Assembly (NCBI GenBank): GCA_019359695.1
Contig: JAHHGV010000020.1
Coordinates: 62,001-126,000 of the forward strand
Direction: 5' to 3'
From: Brasilonema angustatum HA4187-MV1
GTDB taxonomy: Bacteria; Cyanobacteriota; Cyanobacteriia; Cyanobacteriales; Nostocaceae
DNA length: 64,000 nucleotides
The translations under genes were made by a program, and so were the position numbers. The notes beneath the pieces were generated by a model. That model ran no database searches. It saw only the letters and a list, made by a program, of their open reading frames with translations, and was not told the origin of the DNA. Shown here piece after piece: positions 25,685 through 34,266 of the stretch. Numbering within the stretch: the stretch's first letter is position 1; every line of letters begins with the position of its first letter.

Positions 25685-26233
25685 ATGACTTTACAATCAC
25701 AAGCCTTTTCGTCTTTAGTGGAAACAGGTGTTGAGCTGACAGATGAGGACAAAGCTGTAGAGAAATCTCAGGGAAAGCTACGTCCAACCCTTGGAGATTT
25801 CAATAGTATTGTCTGTTTTAAGTCGGCAGTTATCGGAATAGAAAAAACTTTGGGTGAAAAGGCAGCTGCGATCGCCTTGACTGCAGCTGGGCGTCATCGC
25901 GGCAAAGATCTTGCACAAGAATTATGTTTCTCAGGATCATCCTGCTCCTTTGAGGATATTGGCTACAAACTCGAAACAGCTTTAGGTAAAGACGGTACTT
26001 GCTTGTGCATCATTAATAACGTCATAAGAGAAGACGATGTTATTCATGTTTACACTTCAGAAACCTTTTGCTCAGCGGGCGAGCCTCAAGGTTCCGAGCG
26101 TCAATGTACTTACACGCTCGGTGTTGTTTGGGGATTTGTAGAGCAAGTTCTCGGTAAGCGCTTGCAAGGTAAACACACGGAATCAGTGCTTCGTGGTAGT
26201 GATTACGATGTCTTTAAGTTTACTTTTTTGTGA
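25685..26233 (+). CDS. V4R-like protein 2
   Basis: This 182-residue protein is closely similar to V4R-like protein 3. Shared parts are LRPTLGDFNSIVCFKSAVIG, IEKTLGEKAAAIALTAAGR, the cysteine segment ETFCSAGEPQGSERQCTYTL, and GKRLQGKHTESVLRGSDYD at the end. V4R domains bind small ligands and sometimes metals; the two conserved cysteines (FCSAGE and QCTYT) could be ligands for one. The ATG is preceded by AGGAGAA at a good distance. It has an N-terminal extension of about 25 residues (SFSSLVETGVELTDEDK) not seen in the others. Likely a sensor or adaptor for the GTPase/Roadblock module (inference from context). Confidence 0.8.
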   Translation: MTLQSQAFSSLVETGVELTDEDKAVEKSQGKLRPTLGDFNSIVCFKSAVIGIEKTLGEKAAAIALTAAGRHRGKDLAQELCFSGSSCSFEDIGYKLETALGKDGTCLCIINNVIREDDVIHVYTSETFCSAGEPQGSERQCTYTLGVVWGFVEQVLGKRLQGKHTESVLRGSDYDVFKFTFL

Positions 26234-26555
26234 GAGCTAAGAAGACTCACAGAATTTTTTTTCAAGCGCTTGTACTACAACGGGACGGACAGTTTCTCCC
26301 GCAGGGAAACCCTCCTCAGATAAGATTTACTTTATAAATGATCTCTGAGTAGGTTGGGATTAATTTTAGCGAAGCATATAACGTTTTGTCAGGGGAAAAG
26401 GAGAAGGTTAAAGGTTTTCCCCTTTTCCTTGCCCTTTTAGCGATTGCAATATAGTTCTGTTTCTTTACACCCATCTACTTAATTAATACTATTCTAGGTA
26501 CAGCTTAACTATAATAGCGACAGCTGTAAAAAGTACTAAAACACCCTCGCTCACA
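26234..26555. other. 322-bp gap
   Basis: It contains a short block (TACAACGGGACGGACAG, CCCGCAGGGAAACCC; about 26275-26312) related to the multi-hairpin repeat family, and a GGTTAAAGGTTTTCCCC palindrome-like patch near 26410 that might act as a weak terminator. No gene is seen. Confidence 0.4.
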
Positions 26556-26933
26556 ATGGAAAGAGTTATGATTTACGTTTCCATGCTACAAGACGAACTG
26601 CAAAACTTTGTCTCAAGCAGCACTGGGGTTCAGGGTGCAATATTGTTAAGCCCTGATGGCTTAGCGTTGGCTTCTGTATTACCAGCAGGAATGGATGAAG
26701 GGCGCACTGCTGCCATGTCTGCATCTATGCTCTCGTTAGGCGAACAAATAGGATGCGAACTTGTTCGCGGTAATATTGACCGTATCTTCGTTGAAGGTGA
26801 GAAAGGCTATGGCGTGTTAGTTAGCTGTGGTGATGCAATTTTATTGGTTCTCGCTAATGCCTCTATTAAGCAAGGCTTATTATTTCTAGAAATCAAACGG
26901 GCTGTTGTTAAAATAACATCCTTAATGGGTTAA
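26556..26933 (+). CDS. Roadblock/LC7 domain protein 2
   Basis: This 125-residue single-domain protein parallels Roadblock 1: VQGAILLSPDGLALASVLP, AAMSASMLSLGEQIGCELVR, GYGVLVSCGDAILLVLANAS and QGLLFLEIKRAV. The start may be the ATG at 26556 or the second one at 26568 (MIYVSML); the latter aligns better in length with Roadblock 1, but its ribosome binding site is tightly spaced. It is followed 207 bp later by V4R-like protein 3. Having two different Roadblock paralogues by one GTPase raises the possibility of a heterodimer (inference). Confidence 0.9.
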   Translation: MERVMIYVSMLQDELQNFVSSSTGVQGAILLSPDGLALASVLPAGMDEGRTAAMSASMLSLGEQIGCELVRGNIDRIFVEGEKGYGVLVSCGDAILLVLANASIKQGLLFLEIKRAVVKITSLMG

Positions 26934-27140
26934 AGGTCAAGTAATGCAACCTGAATGACAAAAAGAAAGTCATGGATTATACTTAACATGATTCTGTACC
27001 CTGAACCAATCAATACCAGATTATCAGTGAAATTAGCATAAACATGAGTAAAATATGACAAAAATTATAGGAAATTTTAAGGGTAATTTCTGTCAGACAA
27101 TAAATTCCACATAAACTCAACAGATAGAGGAAACGAAAAG

Positions 27141-27647
27141 ATGATATCAAGTGAACAGACTTGTATGACTCAACAAATGAGCCGTTTGCGTCCGGAACTG
27201 GGTGATTTTAGCAGTATAATCTTTTTCAAAGCAATCCTTATTGGTATCGAAGAAACTTTGGGTGACAAAACGGCTGCGATCGCGATGATATCTGCTGGTC
27301 GTAGTCAAGGCAGAAATTTTGCTACAGATTTAAATTTAGTTGGCAATGAAACAATATTATCTGTTGAAGAAATCCACGACAAGATTAATTTAGTTCTGGG
27401 CAAAGAGGGAAATCGCTTGTGCCTGATCGAGAAGATAGAACAAGAAGGAGATATCTACAAAGTCTATGCCAAAGAAACTTTTTGCTCTGCTGGCGAAGCA
27501 CAAGGATCATCACGAAACTGTACTTATACTTTAGGTGTTATTCAAGGCTTTTTGGAAGCTATTTTGAATAAGCGCTTGCACGGAAAACAAATTGAGTCTG
27601 TTTTGCGTGGTGGTACTTATGATTTGTTCCAATTTTTTGTTATATAG
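27141..27647 (+). CDS. V4R-like protein 3
   Basis: This 168-residue protein has the same pattern as V4R-like protein 2: RLRPELGDFSSIIFFKAILI, EETLGDKTAAIAMISAGRSQ, KETFCSAGEAQGSSRNCTYT and KRLHGKQIESVLRGGTYD. GAGG precedes the ATG by about ten bases. An internal ATG (MTQQMSRLRPEL) would also give a complete domain. It ends the signalling block; a perfect hairpin terminator at 27906-27953 lies beyond, after the second MITE copy. Ligand is unknown. Confidence 0.8.
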   Translation: MISSEQTCMTQQMSRLRPELGDFSSIIFFKAILIGIEETLGDKTAAIAMISAGRSQGRNFATDLNLVGNETILSVEEIHDKINLVLGKEGNRLCLIEKIEQEGDIYKVYAKETFCSAGEAQGSSRNCTYTLGVIQGFLEAILNKRLHGKQIESVLRGGTYDLFQFFVI

Positions 27648-27679
27648 CTGTCGCCAACTCTATTAGGACATATAGCAAG

Positions 27680-27700
27680 GAACGCTTAACAGGGAACAGG
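27680..27700 (+). repeat. short AACGCTTAACAGGGAACAGG repeat
   Basis: This is one unit of the 14-bp repeat that is tandem at 36281-36328 and, on the other strand, at 46345-46386. It is in the 330-bp gap 27648-27977, which also contains the MITE copy and the terminator but no gene. Confidence 0.7.
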
Positions 27701-27774
27701 GGTGTGAAAGTCTGGTGATATCCGTCGTATTTTCTCATTAGTTCATGTCCTAATCTACCTGGCAACGGCTATAG

Positions 27775-27873
27775 CTTACAGCGTTTTTCATCTATTTGAA
27801 CCACAATCTTTCAAAGGAGCGCAAGGCATTGCGCCTCGGAGAGTGTGGTCTATTTACCCTAAAATTGCTGTAA
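27775..27873. mobile_element. ~100-bp MITE-like element, copy 2
   Basis: This copy has the same orientation and layout as that at 22151-22250, starting CTTACAGCGTTTTTC and ending AAAATTGCTGTAA, with shared internal blocks and about ten to fifteen differences. The two direct copies bracket the V4R/Roadblock/PATAN genes at a distance of 5.6 kb. Confidence 0.85.
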
Positions 27874-27905
27874 ACATAAGACAGTTATTAATTAAGGAGT
27901 CATAA

Positions 27906-27953
27906 ATGATAAACCCCGCAGGTCTTTTGCTCAAACCCTGCGGGGTTTATCAT
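27906..27953. terminator. bidirectional terminator, perfect 17-bp stem
   Basis: Bases 27906-27922 are the exact reverse complement of 27937-27953, with a GC-rich core CCCCGCAGG/CCTGCGGGG, AT-rich outer arms (ATGATAAA/TTTATCAT) and a 14-base loop. It stands between the plus-strand V4R gene and the minus-strand ChuX-like gene, which converge here, and its T/A arms would serve either strand. Confidence 0.85.
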
Positions 27954-27977
27954 AACCGTGGGATGAGTTAATCTTGA

Positions 27978-28382
27978 TCAAATCTCTGCTGGTGCTGGCT
28001 TCCAGAGTTCTCCATATTGCTCCCGCAAAGTCTGCCAAGCCTCTACTTGTCCAGGTTCGTATTCTCCTGGTTTACCCCATTGTAGAAACAAACTCAAAGC
28101 TGGCTCTTGTTTGTCATCCAAAAACCGAATGGCATAGGTGGTAAAGTTACCTCGCTTGGCTTCACCCGTTTCAAATTTCACCTGCGTAATTTTATCCATA
28201 TTCAAGTGAAATTCAAAACCTTCGGTGTGCATGTTGGCGTACTTGCCTTTTGGGAGTTCTGCATAAAACAGCTTTTCCACTCTACCGCGTGCTTCCAAAA
28301 CAGCGGCGCTGCTTGTGACAATCAGACGTAGTGTTCCCAGAGTTTCGCAAGCTTCCAAAAATTCTTTTAGTGTTTTTGTCAT
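27978..28382 (-). CDS. ChuX/HutX-like heme-utilisation carrier protein, cyanobacterial type
   Basis: This 134-residue soluble protein has the sequence type that cyanobacterial genomes carry as a ChuX/HutX-like protein: LKEFLEACETLGTLRLIVTS, VEKLFYAELPKGKYANMHTE (quoted in part), FEFHLNMDKITQVKFE and the acidic/proline end. Relatives bind heme in the cytosol after uptake. No heme-uptake genes are near, so the physiological role is inference and may differ in cyanobacteria. It has an ATG start and is convergent with the V4R block through the terminator. Its upstream side (28383-28649) is occupied by repeat DNA. Confidence 0.75.
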   Translation of the reverse strand: MTKTLKEFLEACETLGTLRLIVTSSAAVLEARGRVEKLFYAELPKGKYANMHTEGFEFHLNMDKITQVKFETGEAKRGNFTTYAIRFLDDKQEPALSLFLQWGKPGEYEPGQVEAWQTLREQYGELWKPAPAEI

Positions 28383-28385
28383 TTG

Positions 28386-28510
28386 TCAATGAGAAGGGGT
28401 GTAAGGGTATAAGGGATATAAGGGTATAAGGGGAGCCAGTGCTGTGGGGAGCCAGTACTGCAGGAGGGTCTCCCTCCGTAGGTATCTGGCGTCCGGGTTC
28501 CCCGACTTGA
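28386..28510. repeat. composite small-repeat region
   Basis: The stretch begins with TAAGGGTATAAGGG-type short repeats. It continues with a unit that, reverse-complemented, shares the CGCCAG...CTACGGAGGGAGAC...GTACTGGCTCCCC layout with the multi-hairpin repeats at 20386-20455 and 58285-58355. GGGAGCCAGT occurs twice within 20 bp. It lies in the 5' flank of the ChuX-like gene; no coding potential. Confidence 0.7.
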
Positions 28511-28649
28511 GGCACAAGCGCGTTGTAGGGAATAAATCAGTGCTTGCTCTGACACCTTTGGTGCTTGCGGGGCTTTCTTGTACAAAAATATCATTCTTTC
28601 CCCCTACACCCCTACACCCTAGTTTTGGTCATTTTTTCATGACTAGGGA

Positions 28650-29606
28650 CTATTTTTCATGTTGTTCGTATGCAGCGACTATACGCTGAACAAGGGGATG
28701 GCGGACAACATCTTTTTGAGAAAATTCGCAAAAGGCTATGCCTTCAACGTGTTTTAGAATTTGTGTAGCTACCGTTAATCCAGATTGTTGGTTGGCTGGT
28801 AAGTCGGTTTGTGTCATGTCACCTGTAATCACCATACGAGAACGGAAACCCAAACGAGTCAAAACCATTTTCATTTGAGCTGGTGTAGTATTTTGAGCTT
28901 CATCAACAATCACAAAAGCATTGTTGAGCGTCCGTCCCCGCATATAGGCTAAAGGAGCAACTTCTATGACGCCTCTTTCCATCAGTGATGGAACTTTTTC
29001 TGGATCAATAAATTCGTTGATAGCATCGTAGAGTGGACGCAAATAGGGATTGACTTTCTGCTGCAAATCTCCTGGTAAAAAACCAAGTCTTTCGCCAGCT
29101 TCGACAGCAGGACGAGTGAGAATCAGCCGTTCAAATTGGTTCGCTAGAAGTGCTTGTACAGCAACGACGACTGCGAGGAAAGTCTTACCAGTACCGGCAG
29201 GACCAGTGCAAAAAGTTAAATCTCGTTTACGTAGCGCTTCGATATACTGTCGCTGTCGGAAGGTTTTGGCGCGGACTTCCTCACTTTTACGCGTTTTAGC
29301 AATAATATCTCGCTGTAAATCTAGCAGTTCCCCTTCACGATGAGTGTCCAAGGCTTGGCGAGCTGTTAATATATCTGTACTAGAAATATTGTTGCCTTTG
29401 CCCCAAAGGTCTTCAAGCGATCGCACTAATCGATTTGCCAAGTCAACTTGCTTTTCTGTACCAGAAATATACAGTTCTTGTCCCCGCAGAACTATATTGG
29501 CTCCTGTTTGTCGTGCCAAAGTTTTGAGATTTTCTTCCCCTTCTCCTGCTAGTGCGATCGCACTTGGAAGATTCGGCAGTTCAATCGTTAAGGCACCTGC
29601 CATCAT
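28650..29606 (-). CDS. phoH: PhoH family ATPase
   Basis: This 318-residue protein has an N-terminal KH-like/PIN-adjacent region and a C-terminal PhoH P-loop domain. Walker A is CTGPAGTGKTFLAV, VEAGERLGFLPGDLQQK and PLAYMRGRTLNNAFVIVDEA with Walker B VIVDEAQN follow, and then TGDMTQTDLP. PhoH proteins are RNA-associated ATPases with links to phosphate starvation and RNA metabolism. I chose the ATG at 29606 (a second one at 29603); a TTG nine bases earlier is less likely. It lies downstream of rpsP-khpA-rpsU on the same strand, the usual cyanobacterial order. Confidence 0.93.
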   Translation of the reverse strand: MMAGALTIELPNLPSAIALAGEGEENLKTLARQTGANIVLRGQELYISGTEKQVDLANRLVRSLEDLWGKGNNISSTDILTARQALDTHREGELLDLQRDIIAKTRKSEEVRAKTFRQRQYIEALRKRDLTFCTGPAGTGKTFLAVVVAVQALLANQFERLILTRPAVEAGERLGFLPGDLQQKVNPYLRPLYDAINEFIDPEKVPSLMERGVIEVAPLAYMRGRTLNNAFVIVDEAQNTTPAQMKMVLTRLGFRSRMVITGDMTQTDLPANQQSGLTVATQILKHVEGIAFCEFSQKDVVRHPLVQRIVAAYEQHEK

Positions 29607-29878
29607 AAATTTCAAATATCCCCTTCACGCACGCTACTAAAGAACAGAATTCAATATTAAAAAAATAGTTAACAGACTTTAGTTGAACTAAACAATTTTG
29701 TTGTTTTCTTGATCTTAAGAACATTTCCCTTTGAATCGGACAAACTTCGGGAAAAGTAGAGGCGGGTGAAATCGCTGCTCTACTTTGCCTTAGTTTCATC
29801 TACAACTGCCTTTCAAACTTTAACGTTAATAGCTAGCTGGCATTGGTTAATCGCCATCACCAAAGATATGACTTTGAT

Positions 29879-30055
29879 TTAGTAGCGACTACCTTTGCGT
29901 GCGGCTTCCGCTTTGCGCTTACGGCGCAGACTGGGTTTTTCGTATCTTTCCCGGCGTTTGACCTCGGATAAAATTCCGGCTTTTTGAATTTTCTTTTTAA
30001 AACGCCTTAATGCCGAGTCAATTGACTCATCTTCACCCAAACGGACTTCAGCCAC
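29879..30055 (-). CDS. rpsU: 30S ribosomal protein S21
   Basis: This 58-residue protein starts at a GTG (30053-30055) and reads (M)[19 protein letters not shown], then [20 protein letters not shown] and [18 protein letters not shown]. This is S21 throughout: the acidic start, SALRRFK, and the basic tail. S21 lies near the mRNA entry to the 16S anti-Shine-Dalgarno region. A GGAGG is present on the minus strand about 12 bases before the GTG. Its small size makes it easy to miss. Upstream is khpA and downstream phoH, on the same strand. Confidence 0.95.
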   Translation of the reverse strand: MAEVRLGEDESIDSALRRFKKKIQKAGILSEVKRRERYEKPSLRRKRKAEAARKGSRY

Positions 30056-30446
30056 TCCCTTGTTTCACCTCCTTACAGAGATTCTCTAAGTATCATCTAA
30101 AGACGTAGTCAACCGCTGCTTTTTATTTTCTGACTTCTGTGTGAGCGCTTTACTTAGTTTACGAGTGTTATACTCAACCGAGTAAGCGTAAGATAGTAGG
30201 AATCATGCTCGGCGCTTACACAACACCTTTGACGCCTTTGGGTAGACCGAATCTACTTTGTTTGCAACTGCGCCAAACCAAGCTATTGCTAACCGGGCTT
30301 TTTTTGAAATGCTAGCTTTTCTACTACGAACGCACTTCGGTACAAACTGTGACTTGAATTTCCTAAGTCGATAAAAGCTGCAGTTGCCTAAATACTGAGT
30401 GCTAGTATTTACATTTACTTTTTTTGTTACGGACTTGGTGTTAAAC
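30056..30446. other. 391-bp gap upstream of rpsU
   Basis: The gap between rpsU and khpA on the minus strand has no supportable gene. A 125-codon frame spanning 30203-30580 runs into khpA in another frame and has no family signature. The rpsU promoter and any leader should be here; I see no clear riboswitch. Confidence 0.4.
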
Positions 30447-30881
30447 CTAGTGGGAGCGTATTCTGGCAATAGGTTTATCTTGTCCGTCTCCACGTTTTTC
30501 TCTGGGTTTTGGTGGCGGTAATCGTTCTTCCCTGTCTTCTTCAAAAGATGAGTCATCCCGATTACCAGCACTGCTGCCATAGATGTCCAGGTATACTGAG
30601 TGTCCAGCTGTTTGAGCTGCTGCAGTAATCACAGTGCGAATCGCTTGAATATTACGTCCACCTCGACCAAATACTTTTCCCTTATCTGAGCTTTCAAAGG
30701 CAATGCGAATCCAAGCACGGTTGAGGGTGTTAGACATTTCACAATCGATGCTTAAAGACTCAGGAGAATCTAAAAACGGTTGCATCAGAAACCGTACCAG
30801 TCCAACGTAGTCTGGACTGGTTGTGGGGGATTTTGTTCCGATTTTATGTTGAGGCTTTTCCACTGACCTGTTCAAAGACAT
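30447..30881 (-). CDS. khpA: KH domain RNA-binding protein (KhpA/YlqC-like) with charged tail
   Basis: The core of this 144-residue protein is a KH domain: [40 protein letters not shown] and [20 protein letters not shown]. The RNA-binding GxxG loop is GRGG. A ~40-residue charged, probably disordered C-terminal tail follows ([20 protein letters not shown]). KhpA binds RNA, and in Gram-positives pairs with KhpB. I place the start at the ATG at 30881 ([13 protein letters not shown]), which overlaps the end of rpsP by 38 bp; no good start exists after the rpsP stop. The operon order ffh-rpsP-khpA is a standard one. Confidence 0.88.
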   Translation of the reverse strand: MSLNRSVEKPQHKIGTKSPTTSPDYVGLVRFLMQPFLDSPESLSIDCEMSNTLNRAWIRIAFESSDKGKVFGRGGRNIQAIRTVITAAAQTAGHSVYLDIYGSSAGNRDDSSFEEDREERLPPPKPREKRGDGQDKPIARIRSH

Positions 30882-31104
30882 TAGCTTTTTGCAGGATGTG
30901 ACGTACGGTATCAGTCGGTTGAGCGCCTTGTTGTAGTCGCTTGACGATTCCGGGAACATCCAGTCGTACTTCATCAGTTCTGGGGTTATAAAAACCCAGT
31001 TCTTCCAACGGACGACCATCGCGGCGAGCGAGGTTGTTGATTGCGATTATGCGGTAACTTGGTTCTCGCTTTTTACCGTATCGCTTCAGGCGCAGTTTTA
31101 TCAT
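30844..31104 (-). CDS. rpsP: 30S ribosomal protein S16
   Basis: This 86-residue protein starts [20 protein letters not shown], continues [20 protein letters not shown] and [20 protein letters not shown], and ends in [19 protein letters not shown] plus a short tail. The whole is S16 in length and content. It lies between ffh (240 bp upstream) and khpA, which overlaps its 3' end. Probably co-transcribed with khpA. Confidence 0.97.
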   Translation of the reverse strand: MIKLRLKRYGKKREPSYRIIAINNLARRDGRPLEELGFYNPRTDEVRLDVPGIVKRLQQGAQPTDTVRHILQKANVFEQVSGKAST

Positions 31105-31343
31105 GGTTAAGAAATCATTCTCCTGTTTCTAGGAATCTGTTTGCAGTTAGTTTATTGGGAAGTTAGATGAGCGTGAAGTTTTCTGAAGGCAGTTCCAAGG
31201 GGAATATTATTCCTGTTGAAAGCCGTCCCATTGGGTAGGCAGTTTAACTTCTGGTGCTAAAATGCCTATTTTAGCACTTGCCAAGTGTTAGGTGTTAGTC
31301 GCTGTTTGTTATTTATGAATTGCGACTAATCACCCCTGAGTGG

Positions 31344-32795
31344 CTAAAGCGTACCGAAGCCTTTCTTCTTTTTGTCTTTCTTCGGCTTCTTTTTCGAGCC
31401 AGCGCCGCTATTATAACCCCGCCAACCAGGGGCAGCTGGACTGTTACCAGCAGCCGGACCACCCATTCCACCAAACATTCCTGGCATACCAGCGAACTGC
31501 CCTTGACCCATTTGCTGCATCATATTGCGCATTCTTTGGAAGTCACTGACCAGTTTACTAACGTCTGTCTCTTTATAACCCGCTCCATTCGCAATGCGTC
31601 GCCGTCTACTAGGAGAACTTGCCAACAAATCTGGGTTCTGGCGCTCTTGACGCGTCATGGAATTAATCATCGCTTCACAGCGCTTAAGCTGGGTTTCTCC
31701 GTGCTTAAGTTGGTCATCTGTTAGCTTGTTCATCCCAGGGATGAGCTTAATTATACCACCCAGTGAACCCATGTTCTTGAGCAGGCGCATTTGCTTGAGA
31801 AAATCAGTAAAATCGAAGTTCGCTGACAGGATTTTCTCCTGCATTTTCTCAGCATCCGCAAGGTCAATTTCTTCCTGAGCCTTTTCTACCAAAGTTAGAA
31901 CGTCGCCCATGCCCAAAATGCGCGATGCCATACGGTCAGGATAAAACGGTTGTAAAGCTTCAACCTTTTCACCCACACCGACAAACTTAATGGGTGCTCC
32001 TGAGATATGCCGCACAGAAAGTGCTGCCCCACCCCGGCTATCGCCATCCAACTTGGTAAGAATTGCACCAGTAATCCCAATTTTTTCGTGGAAAGTACGG
32101 GTGAGATTGGCGGCTTCTTGACCCGTCATGGAGTCTACCACCAAAAGAGTTTCATTGGGTTGGACTGTTTCTTTGATGCGGGCTAATTCCGCCATCATGT
32201 CTTGGTCAATTTGTAAGCGACCAGCAGTATCAATAATAACTGTGTCAACCCCTTCTGCTTTGGCGCGTTCCACGCCCTGCCGTGCAATCTCAACTGGATC
32301 AGCATCAGATCCTAGTTCAAACACTGGCACGTCAATTTGCTTACCAAGTGTGATCAATTGGTCAATCGCTGCTGGACGATACACGTCCGTCGCGACCATT
32401 AAGCAGCTGCGTTCTAACTTACGTAGATGCAAGGCTAACTTGGCAGTAGCAGTCGTTTTCCCAGTACCCTGCAACCCTGCCATCAGGACAATTGTGGGAG
32501 AGTGATCAGCTTGTGCTAAAGGAACGTTCTCTTCCCCCATCACCTGCACGAGTTCATCGTGGACAATCTTGATGAACTGTTGGTCAGGTCGGACGCCAGT
32601 AATAACTTCCGCTCCCAGCGCCTTGGTTTCAACTTCGGTGACAAAATCTTTAACTACCTGGAGATTAACATCCGCTTCTAACAGCGCACGACGCACTTCG
32701 CGCAAAGCATCTTGAATATTCGATTCGGAGATTTTGTCCTGACCCCGGAGTTTCTTCCAGGCACCTTCTAAACGGTCAGCTAGTGCTTCAAACAT
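31344..32795 (-). CDS. ffh: signal recognition particle protein Ffh
   Basis: This 483-residue SRP54 homologue has an N-domain, then the GTPase G-domain with G1 GLQGTGKTTATAKLA (about 107-121). VATDVYRPAAIDQL, VIIDTAGRLQID (G3) and TKLDGDSRGGAAL (G4 region) follow, and then the methionine-rich M-domain (MRNMMQQMGQGQFAGMPGMF) that binds signal sequences and SRP RNA. It ends in a lysine-rich tail. Ffh targets nascent membrane proteins to FtsY; in cyanobacteria this includes thylakoid proteins. The 4.5S/SRP RNA gene is not visible here. It heads the run ffh-rpsP-khpA-rpsU-phoH. Confidence 0.97.
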   Translation of the reverse strand: MFEALADRLEGAWKKLRGQDKISESNIQDALREVRRALLEADVNLQVVKDFVTEVETKALGAEVITGVRPDQQFIKIVHDELVQVMGEENVPLAQADHSPTIVLMAGLQGTGKTTATAKLALHLRKLERSCLMVATDVYRPAAIDQLITLGKQIDVPVFELGSDADPVEIARQGVERAKAEGVDTVIIDTAGRLQIDQDMMAELARIKETVQPNETLLVVDSMTGQEAANLTRTFHEKIGITGAILTKLDGDSRGGAALSVRHISGAPIKFVGVGEKVEALQPFYPDRMASRILGMGDVLTLVEKAQEEIDLADAEKMQEKILSANFDFTDFLKQMRLLKNMGSLGGIIKLIPGMNKLTDDQLKHGETQLKRCEAMINSMTRQERQNPDLLASSPSRRRRIANGAGYKETDVSKLVSDFQRMRNMMQQMGQGQFAGMPGMFGGMGGPAAGNSPAAPGWRGYNSGAGSKKKPKKDKKKKGFGTL

Positions 32796-32903
32796 AATCA
32801 GTTAAGTTACAGGTAGTTAGTCAGCAGAGTTTTCATGCCATATATACAGCTTAGTGTTTTTTCAGTTCGACTGTATTGGAATACAGTCAGAAGCGCTACA
32901 AAT

Positions 32904-32988
32904 ACAGTGAACAGTAAACAGTGAACAGAGGAAGCGATTTCTTGACCCCCCTTAACTTGGTAACTGATAACTGATAACTGATAACTGT
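32904..32988. repeat. two 7-bp tandem repeat tracts (ACAGTGA x3, TAACTGA x4)
   Basis: Bases 32904-32924 are three near-identical heptamers (ACAGTGA, ACAGTAA, ACAGTGA). Bases 32961-32988 are four heptamers (TAACTGA x3, TAACTGT). They belong to the short tandemly repeated sequences known between genes of heterocystous cyanobacteria. They lie between ffh and anmK. Confidence 0.85.
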
Positions 32989-33016
32989 TTTAAGAAGGGC
33001 GTGTCATCGCGCCCCC

Positions 33017-34174
33017 TTAAGCGTTGACAACCAACGGTGAGTGAATTTCACCCAGGAGTACTTCTTGACGCGCTCCGGTTGCGCTTGGTAAGTTGCCAGG
33101 AGTGCCCATAGAGCGCCAGTATGCCAAAACTGCAAACGCGATCGCTTCTTTGAAATCAGCACTCAAGCCAACTTCATCTGTGGTAACAACTGGCACAGAT
33201 TCTAATAGCACCTGTAACCGATCCTTGAGATAGAGATTGCGACTACCTCCGCCACACAAGAGCACTCGCTGTGGCATTTGCGGTAAAAAAGTCCGGTAAC
33301 TATGAACAATTGAAGCTGCGGTGAGTTCCGTAAGCGTCGCCAGCAAGTCGGCTGGACTGAGTTGGTAAGCTTCGGCGTCTTGTAAACATTGATGCAGGTA
33401 ATCAACACCAAATAATTCTCGACCTGTGGATTTGGGTGGTGGTAGATGAAAGTAATCTTGGCTTAGCCAGTGCTCTACTAAGGGAAAACAAGGAGTACCA
33501 CTCGCTGCCCAAGAGCCATTTTCATCGTAAGTTTTCGCACCATCCGTTAAATGCTCCACCGCCAGATCCAAAAGACTATTTCCTGGTCCTGTGTCCCAGG
33601 CACGAATTTTTTCTAGCCAGTTGTCACGACGGAGTGGTATATAAGTAACATTACCAATACCACCAATATTTTGAATACAACGTGCTTCTTGAGGATGACT
33701 GAGCAAAGCCGCATCAATTCGTGGTACAAGGGGTGCACCATGACCACCAGCTGCAATATCTGCTACACGTAGATTCGAGACTGTTGTTATACCTGTTTGA
33801 TTGGCAATTGATTCACCACGTCCAAGTTGCAAACTATACCCGATTGGTGTGATAGGTTGTGATGGAGGTTTATGATATACTGTTTGACCATGAGAACCAA
33901 TTAAAGTGGGTTTTTCGTGACCAATTTGGATATTTCGTGCGGCTTGGGCAAAAGTACAGGCGATCGCATCATCCAATTGAGCCAATTGGGCCATCGAAAT
34001 AGCTGTCCCTGCACAAACCGCTAAAATGCGTTCTCTCAAATCTGGTGGATAGGGATATGTTGCACCAGCCACCAACTCAATTTTGATATCCAAATCTGTA
34101 CCAGAAATATCTACTAAGGCAGCGTCTATACCATCTACAGATGTGCCACTTATTAAACCAATTACAAAAGTCAT
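33017..34174 (-). CDS. anmK: anhydro-N-acetylmuramic acid kinase
   Basis: This 385-residue protein starts [19 protein letters not shown], the ATP-binding opening of AnmK, and has [33 protein letters not shown] and [25 protein letters not shown] and [15 protein letters not shown] also fit. The enzyme phosphorylates and opens 1,6-anhydro-MurNAc, giving MurNAc-6-phosphate during cell-wall recycling. The length and catalytic aspartate (DGID; D in position 13-16) are as expected. It is the last gene of a minus-strand run downstream of the kdp operon but is likely independent. Confidence 0.95.
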   Translation of the reverse strand: MTFVIGLISGTSVDGIDAALVDISGTDLDIKIELVAGATYPYPPDLRERILAVCAGTAISMAQLAQLDDAIACTFAQAARNIQIGHEKPTLIGSHGQTVYHKPPSQPITPIGYSLQLGRGESIANQTGITTVSNLRVADIAAGGHGAPLVPRIDAALLSHPQEARCIQNIGGIGNVTYIPLRRDNWLEKIRAWDTGPGNSLLDLAVEHLTDGAKTYDENGSWAASGTPCFPLVEHWLSQDYFHLPPPKSTGRELFGVDYLHQCLQDAEAYQLSPADLLATLTELTAASIVHSYRTFLPQMPQRVLLCGGGSRNLYLKDRLQVLLESVPVVTTDEVGLSADFKEAIAFAVLAYWRSMGTPGNLPSATGARQEVLLGEIHSPLVVNA

Positions 34175-34266
34175 TTAATTTTAACCGCTGATGTTGACTC
34201 CCTCTGGGCAGCTTCCCGGAGGATACGCAGATAATTAGCGGTTACTATTTTAAATTAATCCATCGC

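Noticed and set aside
30203-30580. 125-codon minus-strand frame overlapping the end of khpA
   Set aside because: It runs through khpA in another frame, has no recognisable domain, and khpA is clearly the real gene.
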